Counted from the first letter of the stretch, positions 6,175 through 15,610 are shown. The stretch: DNA of 38,587 nucleotides from Streptococcus gallolyticus (GCF_003337175.1 NZ_NETH01000017.1:1-38587); one strand, 5' to 3'. The notes: generated by a model not told the origin, from the letters alone. Numbers and translations are program-made.

Positions 6175-6600
6175 CTATATCAGCTTTAGCAGCCTTGATT
6201 TTGACTGACAGTGCCTTGAGCCTAGAAAACTTGCTAAATCCACTGTCAAAACATTGGCTACTGCAAATTGGTATTGCCCTTTAAAATGCGCCAAATGTGT
6301 CAAGGTTTGGATATGATATTGCTTAGCAAATTGCTGATAAGTACTCTCAGCGATTTCCCTAGTATCAAGAAAATAGATCGTTTGGTCAATGCTCTCAAGC
6401 CGCGAAAGCCCTCTCTGCGTATCCACATTATCCATGCGACCTATAAAAAGGAAAAATTCCTCTTTAGCTAGCATTTTTTCTTCCACCATATCAAGCGTAA
6501 TACAATAAATATGATCAGCCAGCTCAGCCTTTGCATCACCGCAATAAAATAGCAAGGATAGCAGTAACACCCCAAAAACAAACACTAGTCTCATTTTCAA
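6175..6600 (-). CDS. Secreted thioredoxin-fold protein lacking the CxxC active site
   Basis: The 141-aa product starts MKMRLVFVFGVLLLSLLFYC, a signal peptide or lipoprotein-like N-terminus, ending near AKAE. The rest resembles the streptococcal bacteriocin transport accessory (PedC/Bta-like) thioredoxin family: FFLFIGR, then a loop, then TIYFLDT and a C-terminal helix with TLTHLAHFKGQ. In that family FIGR is followed by a Cys-x-x-Cys; here the position reads MDNVDTQRG, with no cysteine. It is therefore unlikely to be an oxidoreductase and may be a binding or chaperone-like derivative, or a decaying gene. The ribosome site (AGGAGGACG) is good. The C-terminus (HCQSKSRLLKLI) looks unrelated and may result from a frameshift. 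Confidence 0.6.
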   Translation of the reverse strand: MKMRLVFVFGVLLLSLLFYCGDAKAELADHIYCITLDMVEEKMLAKEEFFLFIGRMDNVDTQRGLSRLESIDQTIYFLDTREIAESTYQQFAKQYHIQTLTHLAHFKGQYQFAVANVLTVDLASFLGSRHCQSKSRLLKLI

Positions 6601-6633
6601 ACGTCCTCCTACTTAATTATTCGAAAAACAAAA

Positions 6634-6657
6634 GAAAAAATCACCAGAATTCTCTGG
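6634..6657 (-). terminator. Intrinsic terminator after hsdR
   Basis: CCAGAGAATTCTGG (6657-6644) is a 5-bp stem with a 4-nt loop, followed by TGATTTTTT on minus. It lies about 30 nt beyond the hsdR stop codon. Confidence 0.6.
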
Positions 6658-6689
6658 CAATAAAAGATTAGTGATAAAAGGCAACCTCA

Positions 6690-9600
6690 TCAAATACCTT
6701 GGTAAGTTTCAACAAGACTTTGGAGAGTATTTAAAACGTCTTGTTTTTTACGTTCTCTGGCGCCGTGGCGTCGTGACGTTGGCGGTAAAATCTCATTGAT
6801 TTCAGTTCCCTTGCTAGAGACATAGCCATTTACAATAGAACGTTCAATAAAGGCTTGATAGCCTTCCCTAAGTTTTTGGGCTGCCCCAACTTCCTGGATA
6901 GCTTTTCTTTTTTCTTGTCTTGCATAGGTATAAAAGGCTTCTAGAATTGTCTTATCATCAGTTAGCACATCTAGATTACTTTCATTAATAAAAGATAAAA
7001 CTAATATTTCCTTTGAACGCATATCAATACTTGAACGGATAACACGCCTAATCTCTTCTTTTAATGCTTCCTTAGAAGATGACTCTTTAGACTTTGTAGA
7101 AATGAGATTAATGATATAATCTAACGAAATATCATCTGTTTTAAGTAATTCAATTTCAAATTCAATGTCTGAAAAATCAATGCCCGCTTCCGTAGTCCCA
7201 CTTCGACCACCACCATAAGCTTCCTCCCTAATATCTACATAAACACTACGCATATCTTGCATTAACCTAGGGGATAAAAGACTTCCATCTTCAGTAAATT
7301 CATCATAATTTCGAAGGATATTCTCCATCTTCAAGACTTCACCAAACAACTGAACAAAGTGCTTTTTATCAGCTTCTAACGTCATTTGTGTTGGGTCAGG
7401 ATATCTGTCTAAAAGTTCTTGACAAATAGCAACATAGCCTCTAACTTCTTTACCAGTTTCCTCATCAACAAAGCCATGCATATAGTCTCGGTAACTTTTC
7501 TCTAAAATAACATGACTACTATCAGTATTACCTGTACCATCAGGGTCTCCAAAACGCTTAATAGCATCAACAGTCGCTTTTTCTAAATCACGGAAACAAA
7601 CAATATTCCCAAATGGTTTTTCTTTACTTAAAATCCTATTTGTCCTAGAAAAAGCCTGAATTAAGCCATGATAACGTAAGTTTTTATCTACAAATAAAGT
7701 GTTCATGGCGGGTGCATCGAATCCTGTTAAAAACATTCCCACAACAATTAACAAATCAATTTCCTTATGCTTCATTCGTTGTGATAAGTCTTTATAATAG
7801 TTTTGAAAAAGCTTAGACTCCGTTGAAAAACTTGTTTGAAACATGTGGTTATAGTCTGAGATAGCCTGATCTAAAAATTCTTTTGACGATAATTCCATTG
7901 CTGAAGGTTCGAAACCTTCTTCGATAATACTACCGTAAGCTAACTGTTCTTCATTTGGTGTATAGCTAAATATTGTTGCTATTTTTAATTTTTTATCAGC
8001 GGGAAGGTCAGCTTGTTGGGCATTTAATTCCTCATAATAAGCTTTTGCTGCCTTAACACTCTGTACGGCAAACATAGCATTAAACCCATTAAGTCTTTTC
8101 TTTTTGTATGAGTACTGAGTTCTACGATGTGTTTTATCATCGAAAACTCGTAAAAGATATTCTGAAACCTTTGAAATTCTCTCTGGGTGTAAAAGTAAAT
8201 GATTCTCAATCTTTTTAAGACGTGAGTCATCTATTGTCTCTTCGCCAACCTCTCTTTCGGCTCTACTAAATTTATTTAGCTCTGGTTTTACATAATTATA
8301 ATCCACTTTAAATTTCAATACTTTTTGATCTCGAATGGCATCTGTTATGATGTAGGAATGCAGTTGACGCCCAAAAATATCAGCTGTCGTCTGACCAGTC
8401 AAAGTATTCTCATCAAAAATTGGAGTCCCTGTAAATCCAAACTGATAATAATTTTTGAAACCATTTCTTATTTTCTTTTGACTATCACCGAATTGTGAGC
8501 GGTGGCATTCATCGTAAATAAGAACACAGTGTTGTTCTAAAACAGGATGAGTAGGATTAGTCTTTACAAACTCATTTAGCTTTTGTATGGTTGTTACAAT
8601 AATTTTATTATCATCTTTTTCAATAGTGCGTTTTAGTTCCTTAGTATCTTTACTACCATTAACTGACTCCCTTTGGAATTTCTGATACTCTTTCATTGTC
8701 TGATAATCTAAGTCCTTGCGATCAACGACAAAAAAAACTTTATCAACATAATCTAACGCTGTTGCCAAACGTGCAGTTTTAAAACTTGTTAATGTTTTAC
8801 CAGAACCAGTTGTATGCCAAACGTAACCACCACCATCAATTGTTCCATATAAATGATTCTCATGAGCAAGATGAATTTGTCGCATAATGCTCTCTACTGC
8901 AGCAATCTGATAAGGACGCATCACTAATAAGGTATCACTAGCATCAAAAATACAATATTTTGTTAGAATCGCTAAAAGAACTGACTTGTTAAGAAAAGTT
9001 TGACTAAAATCTTCTAAATCATGTATCACACGATTTTTTCTATCTGCCCACTCACAAGTAAACTCAAAATGATTTTTATTTTTGGCTGTCGTATTAGCAA
9101 AATATCGTGTATTAGTACCATTTGAAACAACAAATAGTTGCGTATATTGGAAAAGGGAATGCTGATTATTAAAGGACTCTTTACTATAACGATGGATCTG
9201 TTCAAAAGCCTCCTTCATCGACACACCGCGTTTTTTCAATTCAATCTGTACTAGTGGCAAACCGTTAACTAAAATAGTGACATCATAACGATTCCTATGC
9301 TTTCCAATTTGTGTAATCTGATTAGCAACTTGAAGTTGGTTACGATGAATATGACGTTTATCAATGAGCATAATATTTTGGATGCGACCATCATCAAAAG
9401 TAAAATCATGGACGTGATTTTCTTGAATTTTCCGTGTCTTTTCAACCATGCCATCACTTGCTTTGTCAAGATAGTCATCTAAAAAGCGCTGCCATTCCCT
9501 ATTTGAAAATGACACCTGATTTAATGCTTGAATTTTTTGACGTAAGTTTGACAATAGCGCCTCTGGTGTTTTACCATCAAAAAAAGTGTATTGTTGACCA

Positions 9601-9740
9601 GATACTAAATCTGAGATTAATTTTTTCTCCATCTCTGACTCAGTTTGATAAATATCACTGTTATGGCGTTCTCCTTTGACATATTCTTCAAGTATGATAC
9701 CATTTGTCAGCTCTGCAATAGGCTGTCTTTTATAATCCAT
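6690..9740 (-). CDS. hsdR: Type I restriction endonuclease, HsdR (R) subunit
   Basis: This is the motor and nuclease subunit of a type I restriction system. It has an N-terminal PD-(D/E)xK-type nuclease region (LVNGLPLVQIELKKRG at about residues 160-175), then a superfamily 2 translocase with Walker A in WHTTGSGKTLTS, the DEAD-like box IYDECHRSQFG, motif III FTGTPIFDE and motif VI-like QAFSRTNRI. The C-terminal helical part would contact the methylase. An upstream in-frame ATG at 9755 exists, but ATG 9740 has the AGAGGAA ribosome site 6 nt before it and gives 1016 aa, so I chose 9740. It is last in the locus and has its own promoter (9824-9832) after a terminator, so nuclease and methylase are separately transcribed. 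Confidence 0.95.
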   Translation of the reverse strand: MDYKRQPIAELTNGIILEEYVKGERHNSDIYQTESEMEKKLISDLVSGQQYTFFDGKTPEALLSNLRQKIQALNQVSFSNREWQRFLDDYLDKASDGMVEKTRKIQENHVHDFTFDDGRIQNIMLIDKRHIHRNQLQVANQITQIGKHRNRYDVTILVNGLPLVQIELKKRGVSMKEAFEQIHRYSKESFNNQHSLFQYTQLFVVSNGTNTRYFANTTAKNKNHFEFTCEWADRKNRVIHDLEDFSQTFLNKSVLLAILTKYCIFDASDTLLVMRPYQIAAVESIMRQIHLAHENHLYGTIDGGGYVWHTTGSGKTLTSFKTARLATALDYVDKVFFVVDRKDLDYQTMKEYQKFQRESVNGSKDTKELKRTIEKDDNKIIVTTIQKLNEFVKTNPTHPVLEQHCVLIYDECHRSQFGDSQKKIRNGFKNYYQFGFTGTPIFDENTLTGQTTADIFGRQLHSYIITDAIRDQKVLKFKVDYNYVKPELNKFSRAEREVGEETIDDSRLKKIENHLLLHPERISKVSEYLLRVFDDKTHRRTQYSYKKKRLNGFNAMFAVQSVKAAKAYYEELNAQQADLPADKKLKIATIFSYTPNEEQLAYGSIIEEGFEPSAMELSSKEFLDQAISDYNHMFQTSFSTESKLFQNYYKDLSQRMKHKEIDLLIVVGMFLTGFDAPAMNTLFVDKNLRYHGLIQAFSRTNRILSKEKPFGNIVCFRDLEKATVDAIKRFGDPDGTGNTDSSHVILEKSYRDYMHGFVDEETGKEVRGYVAICQELLDRYPDPTQMTLEADKKHFVQLFGEVLKMENILRNYDEFTEDGSLLSPRLMQDMRSVYVDIREEAYGGGRSGTTEAGIDFSDIEFEIELLKTDDISLDYIINLISTKSKESSSKEALKEEIRRVIRSSIDMRSKEILVLSFINESNLDVLTDDKTILEAFYTYARQEKRKAIQEVGAAQKLREGYQAFIERSIVNGYVSSKGTEINEILPPTSRRHGARERKKQDVLNTLQSLVETYQGI

Positions 9741-9823
9741 GCGTTTTCCTCTCATTTTGATTCTTTAAAAAGCAAATGCCACTTTCCTGCTCTCTTTTCC
9801 TAGCTCTTATTAAACCTAACTTT

Positions 9824-9855
9824 ATTATATCAAAAACCAGCCTCTTTGAGACTGG
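9824..9855 (-). promoter_or_regulatory. Terminator plus extended -10 promoter between partial hsdS and hsdR
   Basis: Reading on minus, CCAGTCTC-AAA-GAGGCTGG (9855-9837, one internal mismatch) followed by TTTTT (9836-9832) ends the hsdM-hsdS transcript. Immediately after comes TGATATAAT (9832-9824), an extended -10 for hsdR. The leader to ATG 9740 is about 75 nt. Confidence 0.65.
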
Positions 9856-9864
9856 TAAAGGCAA

Positions 9865-10446
9865 TTAATTAAAGGTTAATAATTTATCTCTCAAATACTC
9901 ATATTGTTTTTGACGTAAGGCGATTTCTTTGGGGAGACCTTCACTAATAGAGTGAGTTAAGGTATCAAAATTATCCAATATGGAGGCAACCTTATTTTGA
10001 ACATCTATCGCTGGTAATACAATATTAAATTTTTCCATATCTTTAGAATTAATACGAATAACTTTTGTTCCTGTAACCCTCTTTTCTTTCTGGATTTGAA
10101 AATGGATAGAATTAAAGTAATGATTTAAAAACCTCGAACTTTGATTTGTTCTCACAATATAGCTATCCCCAGAAATTCCTATTTCTTCATTTCCCTCCCA
10201 AACAACAGCTTTACCAACATCTTTAACATTTTCAGAAGTTGTTGCCATAATAATATCGTTTGGCTGGGCCTTTTTCAGCCTATCAAAAACCTCTTTACTA
10301 GTATAAGAAATAGTTTCTGAAGCTGAAAATCCATACATTGTATATAGTTGTCCATAATGAATAACTGGGTAACCATCTTGTACAAAATCTTTCTTTTGTA
10401 ATCCATTTCCACGTATAAATTCACAAATGCTTCCCAAACTAACCTT
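9865..10446 (-). pseudogene. Partial hsdS: one target-recognition domain without a proper start
   Basis: This frame encodes a half specificity subunit: one target-recognition domain (SLGSICEFIRGNGLQKKDF onward) and the C-terminal conserved helix ending GLPKEIALRQKQYEYLRDKLLTFN. No ATG with a ribosome site precedes it. The only early start in frame is TTG 10437, inside the conserved SLGS motif. The frame stays open upstream to TGA 10533-10531, overlapping the end of hsdS in a different frame. Full HsdS proteins have two recognition domains. This looks like a silent donor cassette that can recombine with hsdS through the shared RQKQYEY(F/L)RD(K/Y)LLTF sequences, or a leftover of an earlier rearrangement. 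Confidence 0.7.
9886..9939 (-). repeat. hsdS conserved-helix repeat, copy in partial hsdS
   Basis: This encodes (E/I)xLRQKQYEYLRDKLLTF. Related DNA occurs at 10536-10593 and 11160-11213 in the full-length hsdS. Such shared segments are where hsdS genes exchange recognition domains. Confidence 0.6.
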
Positions 10447-10474
10447 AATCGGTCCAAATACCCATTGTAAGAGC

Positions 10475-11704
10475 CTAATTATGTCTTGTCTGTACTGTAC
10501 TGTCAGTATACACGCCTTCGGCGGTAAAGGTCAAGAGCTTGTCTCGAAAATAGTCATACTGTTTTTGACGTAGTTCAATCTCTTTGGGAAGTCCAATGTT
10601 TAAATCGTTACAGACTGTATCAAAAATATCTAGAACTTGGACAATGCGTGCTTGGATTGCAAGAGAAGGGAAGGGAAATTTTAAATCATCAAAAGTTGAA
10701 ATATTAATATTTTCTTGAGCACTTCCCTTACTTTTTGCTTTCAGTTTGTGCTGAAATGACGATAAAAGGTATTCAACGTATTCTTCCGTTGTTTTTTCTG
10801 GATTCGCAACAAATCCTATGACACTATCTGGGAAGCAAGCATCAAATCCTAAAATTGCTGTTTCTGCGATATTGGCAGCAATAGTGATACACAGCGTGCC
10901 TTTCGCCCATAATTTACTTTGCTTTAGCCCAAATTCAGTATAAGTTTGGGAGTAATGATGAATAATATGTTTTGCATTTTTAATATCACTAGTTTGGATA
11001 AAAGGAATCTCCCCTCCATATAGACGCTTATCATTTCTCGGACGGTGTCTTGATTTACCCCGACCAAAATCTAAAGCCACCTCCCTCAAAGTCTTCCACT
11101 CTACTTGATAAGCTGTATTATTGTTCGCCCCCCCCGAACGATCTTTATCAAATGTCAACAAGTAATCTCTAAAATACTCATATTGCTTTTGGCGTAAGGT
11201 CAATTCTGAGGTCAATTCTGTAATATAATCCGTGAGTTTGTCAAGTATTTTGACGATTTCTTGTTGGATTTCAAGAGGTGGGATGGGGATTTGAAATTTT
11301 GCAATATTTCTTCCATACACATGCGGAATTCCTGCTCCTGTCTTTGTTGCATAAATTTTTTGTTGGTTGTTCAACAAAAAATGAAAAACATATCTAGTAC
11401 TTAATTCACCACTATCCATTATATCAACAGAAAAAGCATCTGAAACGAATATTGGTTGCTTCCAATAACTAACAAATCCTGCATAGGCACCCGAACCTGC
11501 TATAACAATTGTCTCCCCATCACGATTAGCTATATTATGCATAAAGGCAGGCTTTTGCCCGCCTGAAATAACTGGCACATCTCCAGCAACAGCATTTTTA
11601 GAGGTTAAAGATTGTCCACGTTTAAAAACACAAACCTCCCCTAGCTCTCTCCATTCCACACCATTGGGGCAGAGTTCTGCTATTAATTTCTCTATGTCAT
11701 TCAC
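10475..11704 (-). CDS. hsdS: Type I restriction-modification specificity subunit HsdS
   Basis: The 409-aa subunit selects the DNA target of the HsdM/HsdR complex. It has the two-domain plan: target-recognition domain 1 (EWRELGEVCVFKRGQSLTSK onward, residues about 16-150), the central conserved helix (LRQKQYEYFRDYLLTFDKD, about 170-188), domain 2 (VEWKTLREVALDFGRGKSRH onward, about 205-365) and a second conserved helix (GLPKEIELRQKQYDYFRDKL). The start is GTG 11704-11702, sharing one base with the rhuM stop codon (TAGTG), so the two are translationally coupled. The C-terminus after LLTF is followed by about 17 residues without family similarity, consistent with a past recombination at the 3' end. 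Confidence 0.93.
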   Translation of the reverse strand: MNDIEKLIAELCPNGVEWRELGEVCVFKRGQSLTSKNAVAGDVPVISGGQKPAFMHNIANRDGETIVIAGSGAYAGFVSYWKQPIFVSDAFSVDIMDSGELSTRYVFHFLLNNQQKIYATKTGAGIPHVYGRNIAKFQIPIPPLEIQQEIVKILDKLTDYITELTSELTLRQKQYEYFRDYLLTFDKDRSGGANNNTAYQVEWKTLREVALDFGRGKSRHRPRNDKRLYGGEIPFIQTSDIKNAKHIIHHYSQTYTEFGLKQSKLWAKGTLCITIAANIAETAILGFDACFPDSVIGFVANPEKTTEEYVEYLLSSFQHKLKAKSKGSAQENINISTFDDLKFPFPSLAIQARIVQVLDIFDTVCNDLNIGLPKEIELRQKQYDYFRDKLLTFTAEGVYTDSTVQTRHN

Positions 11705-12699
11705 TAGCTCTTCCCCTCCTTGGCTAAATCTTCAATACTTTTAATTTCCTTTAAATAATCTTTTTCGACTTGACTTAATGTTTGCGATTGATACTTTTGA
11801 TATTCTATAGTAACTTTTTCTGCCATTTTTTCACGTGAAACTTTTCCGTTATCTTTTAGAACATCTTCACCAGTTGCTACCAAAATATTATCAACATGTG
11901 CTACCCAATCTTTCATTGTCATAACCACTTCTCGTTCTGCTTGCCTTTCAGCAAAGTCTAAATATCCTGATACTAACTGATTTAGTCCTCGTAGCTCTTT
12001 TTCTGTTAAATAGTTTTTTGCCACCTTAGCTTCATTAAGAGTAGGTAAGTCACCCTTAAAGATGGTTAAGCCCATAAACTCTTTATTACTATCTACACGA
12101 TTATAAACTAATTCACTAGCTGTACTGTGATGAATAGCATAGTGCATCTTATTTTGGACTGTTGCAAAAAAATGCTTTGCTTCAAGACTATTTGGATTAT
12201 AATCACTTGAAGTTGCAAATAAATCCAACACTTGACGATAAAAGACTTTCTCACTTGAGCGAATATCACGAATACGTTCAAGAAGTTCCTTAAAGTACGA
12301 ACCTCCACCTAGTTTTTTCAATCGTTCATCATCCATAGCAAAACCCTTAATAAGATATTCTTTAAGGACTGTTGAGGCATACTGGCGGAACTGAACTCCT
12401 CGAGGAGATCGGACACGATACCCAATAGCTAAAATCATGTCAAGATTATAATAGGCAACCTTACGCCTAACCTGTCTACTTCCTTCATGCTGAACTGTCA
12501 ACTGATAGTTGACAGTTGCCTCTTCGTTCAACTCTTCATCTTCAAAAATGGCTTTAATGTGCTTACTAATATTCTGTTTAGAGGTTTGAAACAATTCTGC
12601 AAGTTCCTGTTGATTGAGCCATACCGTTCCATTATTTAAGTGAAGTTCTATAGATGCTTTACCATCATCCGTATTATAAATAATTACATCATTAGTCAT
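11704..12699 (-). CDS. rhuM: RhuM-family protein inside the type I locus
   Basis: The 331-aa product has the RhuM family signatures: N-terminal [42 protein letters not shown] (a helix-turn-helix-like part), [33 protein letters not shown] in the middle and a C-terminal [27 protein letters not shown] stretch. RhuM was named from Salmonella pathogenicity island 3 and is often found between hsd genes; its molecular role is not established. The start overlaps the hsdM stop by 4 nt (ATGA) and the stop overlaps the hsdS start, so it is a fixed part of the operon. A DNA-binding or regulatory role in the restriction system is an inference from this context. Confidence 0.88.
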   Translation of the reverse strand: MTNDVIIYNTDDGKASIELHLNNGTVWLNQQELAELFQTSKQNISKHIKAIFEDEELNEEATVNYQLTVQHEGSRQVRRKVAYYNLDMILAIGYRVRSPRGVQFRQYASTVLKEYLIKGFAMDDERLKKLGGGSYFKELLERIRDIRSSEKVFYRQVLDLFATSSDYNPNSLEAKHFFATVQNKMHYAIHHSTASELVYNRVDSNKEFMGLTIFKGDLPTLNEAKVAKNYLTEKELRGLNQLVSGYLDFAERQAEREVVMTMKDWVAHVDNILVATGEDVLKDNGKVSREKMAEKVTIEYQKYQSQTLSQVEKDYLKEIKSIEDLAKEGKS

Positions 12700-14255
12700 T
12701 GACTTAGCTCCTCAACGATTTTATCAATTTCAGATCGTAAGATATCAATTTTTTTAACGGTTACCTCAATTTCTTGATTTAATTTATCAATATCAATCTT
12801 TTCTCGGGTATCTTCTTTTTCAACGTAAACTGAAACAGAAAGATTATAATCATTAGTAGCTATCTCTGAATTATCAATTAGAACTGCCTGATAATCGACC
12901 GTTTCTGCTTTCCTAAATAAATCAATAATCGTTGAGATGTTGTCTTCTGAAAGGATATTATTGTTTGTTTCTTTCTCATAACATTGACTAGCATCAATAA
13001 ACAGTGTTTTATCTTGAGACTTATTCTTAGCTAGAACTAAAATATAGGTTGAAATACTAGTTCCAAAGAAAAGATTATCTGGTAAAGCAATTACCGCCTC
13101 AACAAAGTTGTTATCTACTAAATATTGACGAATCGTTTTCTCAGCTCCACCTCGATAAAAAATCCCTGGAAAACAAACAATAGCAGCTCGACCCTTATTG
13201 GATAAGTGATTAAGACTATGCATGATAAAGGCAAAATCTGCTTTAGATTTAGGTGCTAATTTCCCAGCAGGAGCAAAACGTTCATCATTAATCAAAGTAG
13301 GGTCTGCATCACCTACCCATTTGATCGAATAGGGTGGGTTAGACACAATAGCGTCAAAAGGGCGCTCATCCATATGTTTAGGTTCTAATAACGTATCACC
13401 TCTTCGAATATCAAAATGATTATAATTAATATTATGAAGAAACATATTCATACGGGCCAGATTATAATTGGTCATGTTAATTTCTTGTCCAAAAAAGCCT
13501 TCTTCAAGGATGTGATCCTCAAACTGTTTTTTCATTTGAAGCAAAAGTGACCCTGAACCACATGTGGGATCATAGACTTTATTGATTTTTTCTTTTCCAA
13601 CCATCACTAGCCTAGCTAAAAGTTTTGATACCGTTTGAGGGGTGAAGAATTCTCCGCCACTTTTTCCAGCATTAGAAGCGTAGTTTGAAATAAGAAATTC
13701 ATAAGCATCCCCAAAAGTATCAATATCATTTTCCTCAAAATTACCAAAATTAATGTCAGCAATTCCTTTTAAAATAGATGCTAAACGTCTATTCTTTTCA
13801 GCTACAGTAGCTCCAAGACGATTTGATGTTGTATCTAAATCATCAAAAAGCCCTTTTATATCATTTTCTGATGGATGCCCAATGGATGAAGATTCTATTT
13901 CCTTAAAAATAGCTGCTAAATCGGTATTCAAATTGTCATTCGATTCAGCTGTTTTGATAACATTTTCAAATAACTGTGATGGCAATATAAAAAATCCTTT
14001 TTCATCAACAGTTCCAGGTTTAAAATCTTCTAATGCGTCATCATCACTTAGATCGGCATATCTAAACTCCTCGTCGCCAGCTTCATGTTCAGCCCTATCA
14101 AAATAGTCTGAAATATTTTCTGAGATAAATCGATAAAATAAAATCCCTAATATATATTGTTTAAAATCCCAGCCATCAACTGCCCCTCGAACATCATCAG
14201 CTATCGCCCAAATACGACGATGTAACTCTGCTCTTTGTTGTTGTTCTTTAGCCAT
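12696..14255 (-). CDS. hsdM: Type I restriction-modification methyltransferase subunit HsdM
   Basis: The 519-aa protein is an N6-adenine DNA methylase. It starts with the HsdM N-terminal helical domain ([34 protein letters not shown]). It carries the SAM-binding motif [16 protein letters not shown] (about residue 230) and catalytic motif [15 protein letters not shown] (NPPY, about 308). A C-terminal coiled region ([27 protein letters not shown]) contacts HsdS. It is first in the operon, with a ribosome site AGAGGAA 5 nt before ATG, and overlaps rhuM by 4 nt. Confidence 0.96.
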   Translation of the reverse strand: MAKEQQQRAELHRRIWAIADDVRGAVDGWDFKQYILGILFYRFISENISDYFDRAEHEAGDEEFRYADLSDDDALEDFKPGTVDEKGFFILPSQLFENVIKTAESNDNLNTDLAAIFKEIESSSIGHPSENDIKGLFDDLDTTSNRLGATVAEKNRRLASILKGIADINFGNFEENDIDTFGDAYEFLISNYASNAGKSGGEFFTPQTVSKLLARLVMVGKEKINKVYDPTCGSGSLLLQMKKQFEDHILEEGFFGQEINMTNYNLARMNMFLHNINYNHFDIRRGDTLLEPKHMDERPFDAIVSNPPYSIKWVGDADPTLINDERFAPAGKLAPKSKADFAFIMHSLNHLSNKGRAAIVCFPGIFYRGGAEKTIRQYLVDNNFVEAVIALPDNLFFGTSISTYILVLAKNKSQDKTLFIDASQCYEKETNNNILSEDNISTIIDLFRKAETVDYQAVLIDNSEIATNDYNLSVSVYVEKEDTREKIDIDKLNQEIEVTVKKIDILRSEIDKIVEELSQ

Positions 14256-14287
14256 ACTATTCCTCTTCTATGCATACTTTATCTTAC

Positions 14288-14296
14288 ATTTTACCA
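14288..14296 (-). promoter_or_regulatory. Extended -10 promoter of the hsdM operon
   Basis: TGG-TAAAAT on minus (14296-14288) lies about 33 nt before the hsdM ATG. No clear -35 was seen. Confidence 0.5.
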
Positions 14297-14392
14297 TAAA
14301 TCAGCAACAGATAGTATCACTGACCTTAGATGACCTAAGCCCGATAGCAATTATCCACCCTATCCGTTAACAAGTGGGGAAAGAAGATAACC

Positions 14393-15028
14393 TTAGTTTT
14401 GTGGGTAAGGGACTAGGTAGAGCTGTTTGTTGACATATTCTGCTAGAAAAATGTCTTTTGGGGCTTTGAATCCTTGTTGATCTAGCATTGCTACTAGCCA
14501 CTGCTCATCTCGACCAATTAATTCTAAGACATCGTTATTAATGCGACCATTGCTAATGACTGGAAATTTGGGATTTTCAGAATTCTTATCTAAAATGGTT
14601 AGCTTGCCATTTGGCTCCAAAATCGCACTTTTAACATCTTTCGTTGAGGTCAATCCTTCGGTACGCAAATGCAACATTAACTGGTCTGCCGATAGCCCAA
14701 CTTGCGCACAATTTTCAACATTAACGTTCCCATTTTTAATCAAAATCACAGGATTTCCAACGACTAATGATTTGATGAGGCGATGATTGATAAACAACTT
14801 GACAATAATGACTACCAAGGACCAAATCAACAAAATAATGAGAAAGGTCAAGATGGAGATCGAGCTATTGTAAATGACACCTCCGATAATCCCACCAAGG
14901 ACATAATTTTGAATTTGATTAAGGGGGGTGTTGACCGCAAATTCGTATTTTCCTAAAATATTAATCTGCAAAATCATCACTAGTATCCCCAAAATAAATT
15001 TGACAGCAGTTAACACATAAAAATCCAT
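14393..15028 (-). CDS. DUF421 (YetF-like) membrane protein
   Basis: The 211-aa product has three hydrophobic segments in the first 80 residues (about 5-25, 42-52 and 58-77), followed by a soluble domain with GNPVILIKNGNVNVENCAQVGLSADQLMLHLRTEG and a C-terminal stretch ending VPYPQN. This arrangement is the DUF421/YetF family, known from Bacillus spore and cell-envelope proteins; no activity is established. It follows the DUF3290 gene by only 3 nt, so the two are co-transcribed and probably act as a membrane pair, an association common in Lactobacillales. Confidence 0.85.
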   Translation of the reverse strand: MDFYVLTAVKFILGILVMILQINILGKYEFAVNTPLNQIQNYVLGGIIGGVIYNSSISILTFLIILLIWSLVVIIVKLFINHRLIKSLVVGNPVILIKNGNVNVENCAQVGLSADQLMLHLRTEGLTSTKDVKSAILEPNGKLTILDKNSENPKFPVISNGRINNDVLELIGRDEQWLVAMLDQQGFKAPKDIFLAEYVNKQLYLVPYPQN

Positions 15029-15031
15029 GGG

Positions 15032-15481
15032 CTATTTTCCTCCGTTGATATAAACATTGTGGTCTATGACATGGGTACGCTCCAAGGTATACGAATTATT
15101 ATCAGTATTGAGATGAACGGTATAATCTTCCTCATTGTAACGAACAATCATCCCATCTTTTAAGGTCGTCGAGTTCACCAGTACATCATCTGATGACAGC
15201 TTATTATCTGTTGCGACACTTTCAATAAATCTCACAAGCACTTGCGATTGGGAAAAATCGTGATTATTTTGCATGTAATCTTCAATTTGGATGCCCAAAA
15301 GAATAACCATCAAAATAACAAGGCCAATACTAATATCACGTAAGCGGGTTTTCAGTCGATTACGCATATAATGAAAGCTAGTGAGTATGACAACCACAAG
15401 TAGGATAATCAATATCACTGATCGAACGACAAGGTTAAATGATTGATGTTGTGTGATATAGTCTAAATTGTAAAACTGCAT
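15032..15481 (-). CDS. DUF3290 membrane protein
   Basis: The 149-aa product has two transmembrane helices (about residues 18-38 and 50-66) and an extracytoplasmic or cytoplasmic tail rich in Asp, Asn and Thr that ends VIDHNVYINGGK. It matches the DUF3290 family as I remember it, typically paired with DUF421. AAAAGGA precedes ATG by about 8 nt, and a -10 TATAAT lies at 15523-15518. Function is unknown. Confidence 0.8.
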   Translation of the reverse strand: MQFYNLDYITQHQSFNLVVRSVILIILLVVVILTSFHYMRNRLKTRLRDISIGLVILMVILLGIQIEDYMQNNHDFSQSQVLVRFIESVATDNKLSSDDVLVNSTTLKDGMIVRYNEEDYTVHLNTDNNSYTLERTHVIDHNVYINGGK

Positions 15482-15564
15482 CCTTAGTGTCCTTTTCTAT
15501 TGCTAACTTAAGTTATCATTATACTACTTCTAATGGCCAAAATAAAGGCAGACAAACTCTCTTT

Positions 15565-15610
15565 TTAAACAAGAAAGCTGATTGACACCCCCATGTTGTC
15601 AATCAGCTTT
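15565..15610 (-). terminator. Terminator hairpin overlapping the 3' end of the ROK gene
   Basis: A perfect 14-bp stem (AAAGCTGATTGACA 15574-15587 with TGTCAATCAGCTTT 15597-15610) encloses a 9-nt loop. On minus it is followed by CTTGTTTAA, whose TAA (15567-15565) is the stop codon of the ROK gene. On plus it is followed by further T. The last codons of the kinase therefore lie inside the hairpin. Confidence 0.75.

Noticed and set aside
9865..10437. Active second hsdS
   Set aside because: No ATG with ribosome site; the first usable start codon lies inside a conserved motif, and only one recognition domain is present.
11704..12699. Prophage anti-repressor or KilA-type gene
   Set aside because: Sequence fits RhuM and it is codon-coupled to hsdM and hsdS; no other phage genes are nearby.
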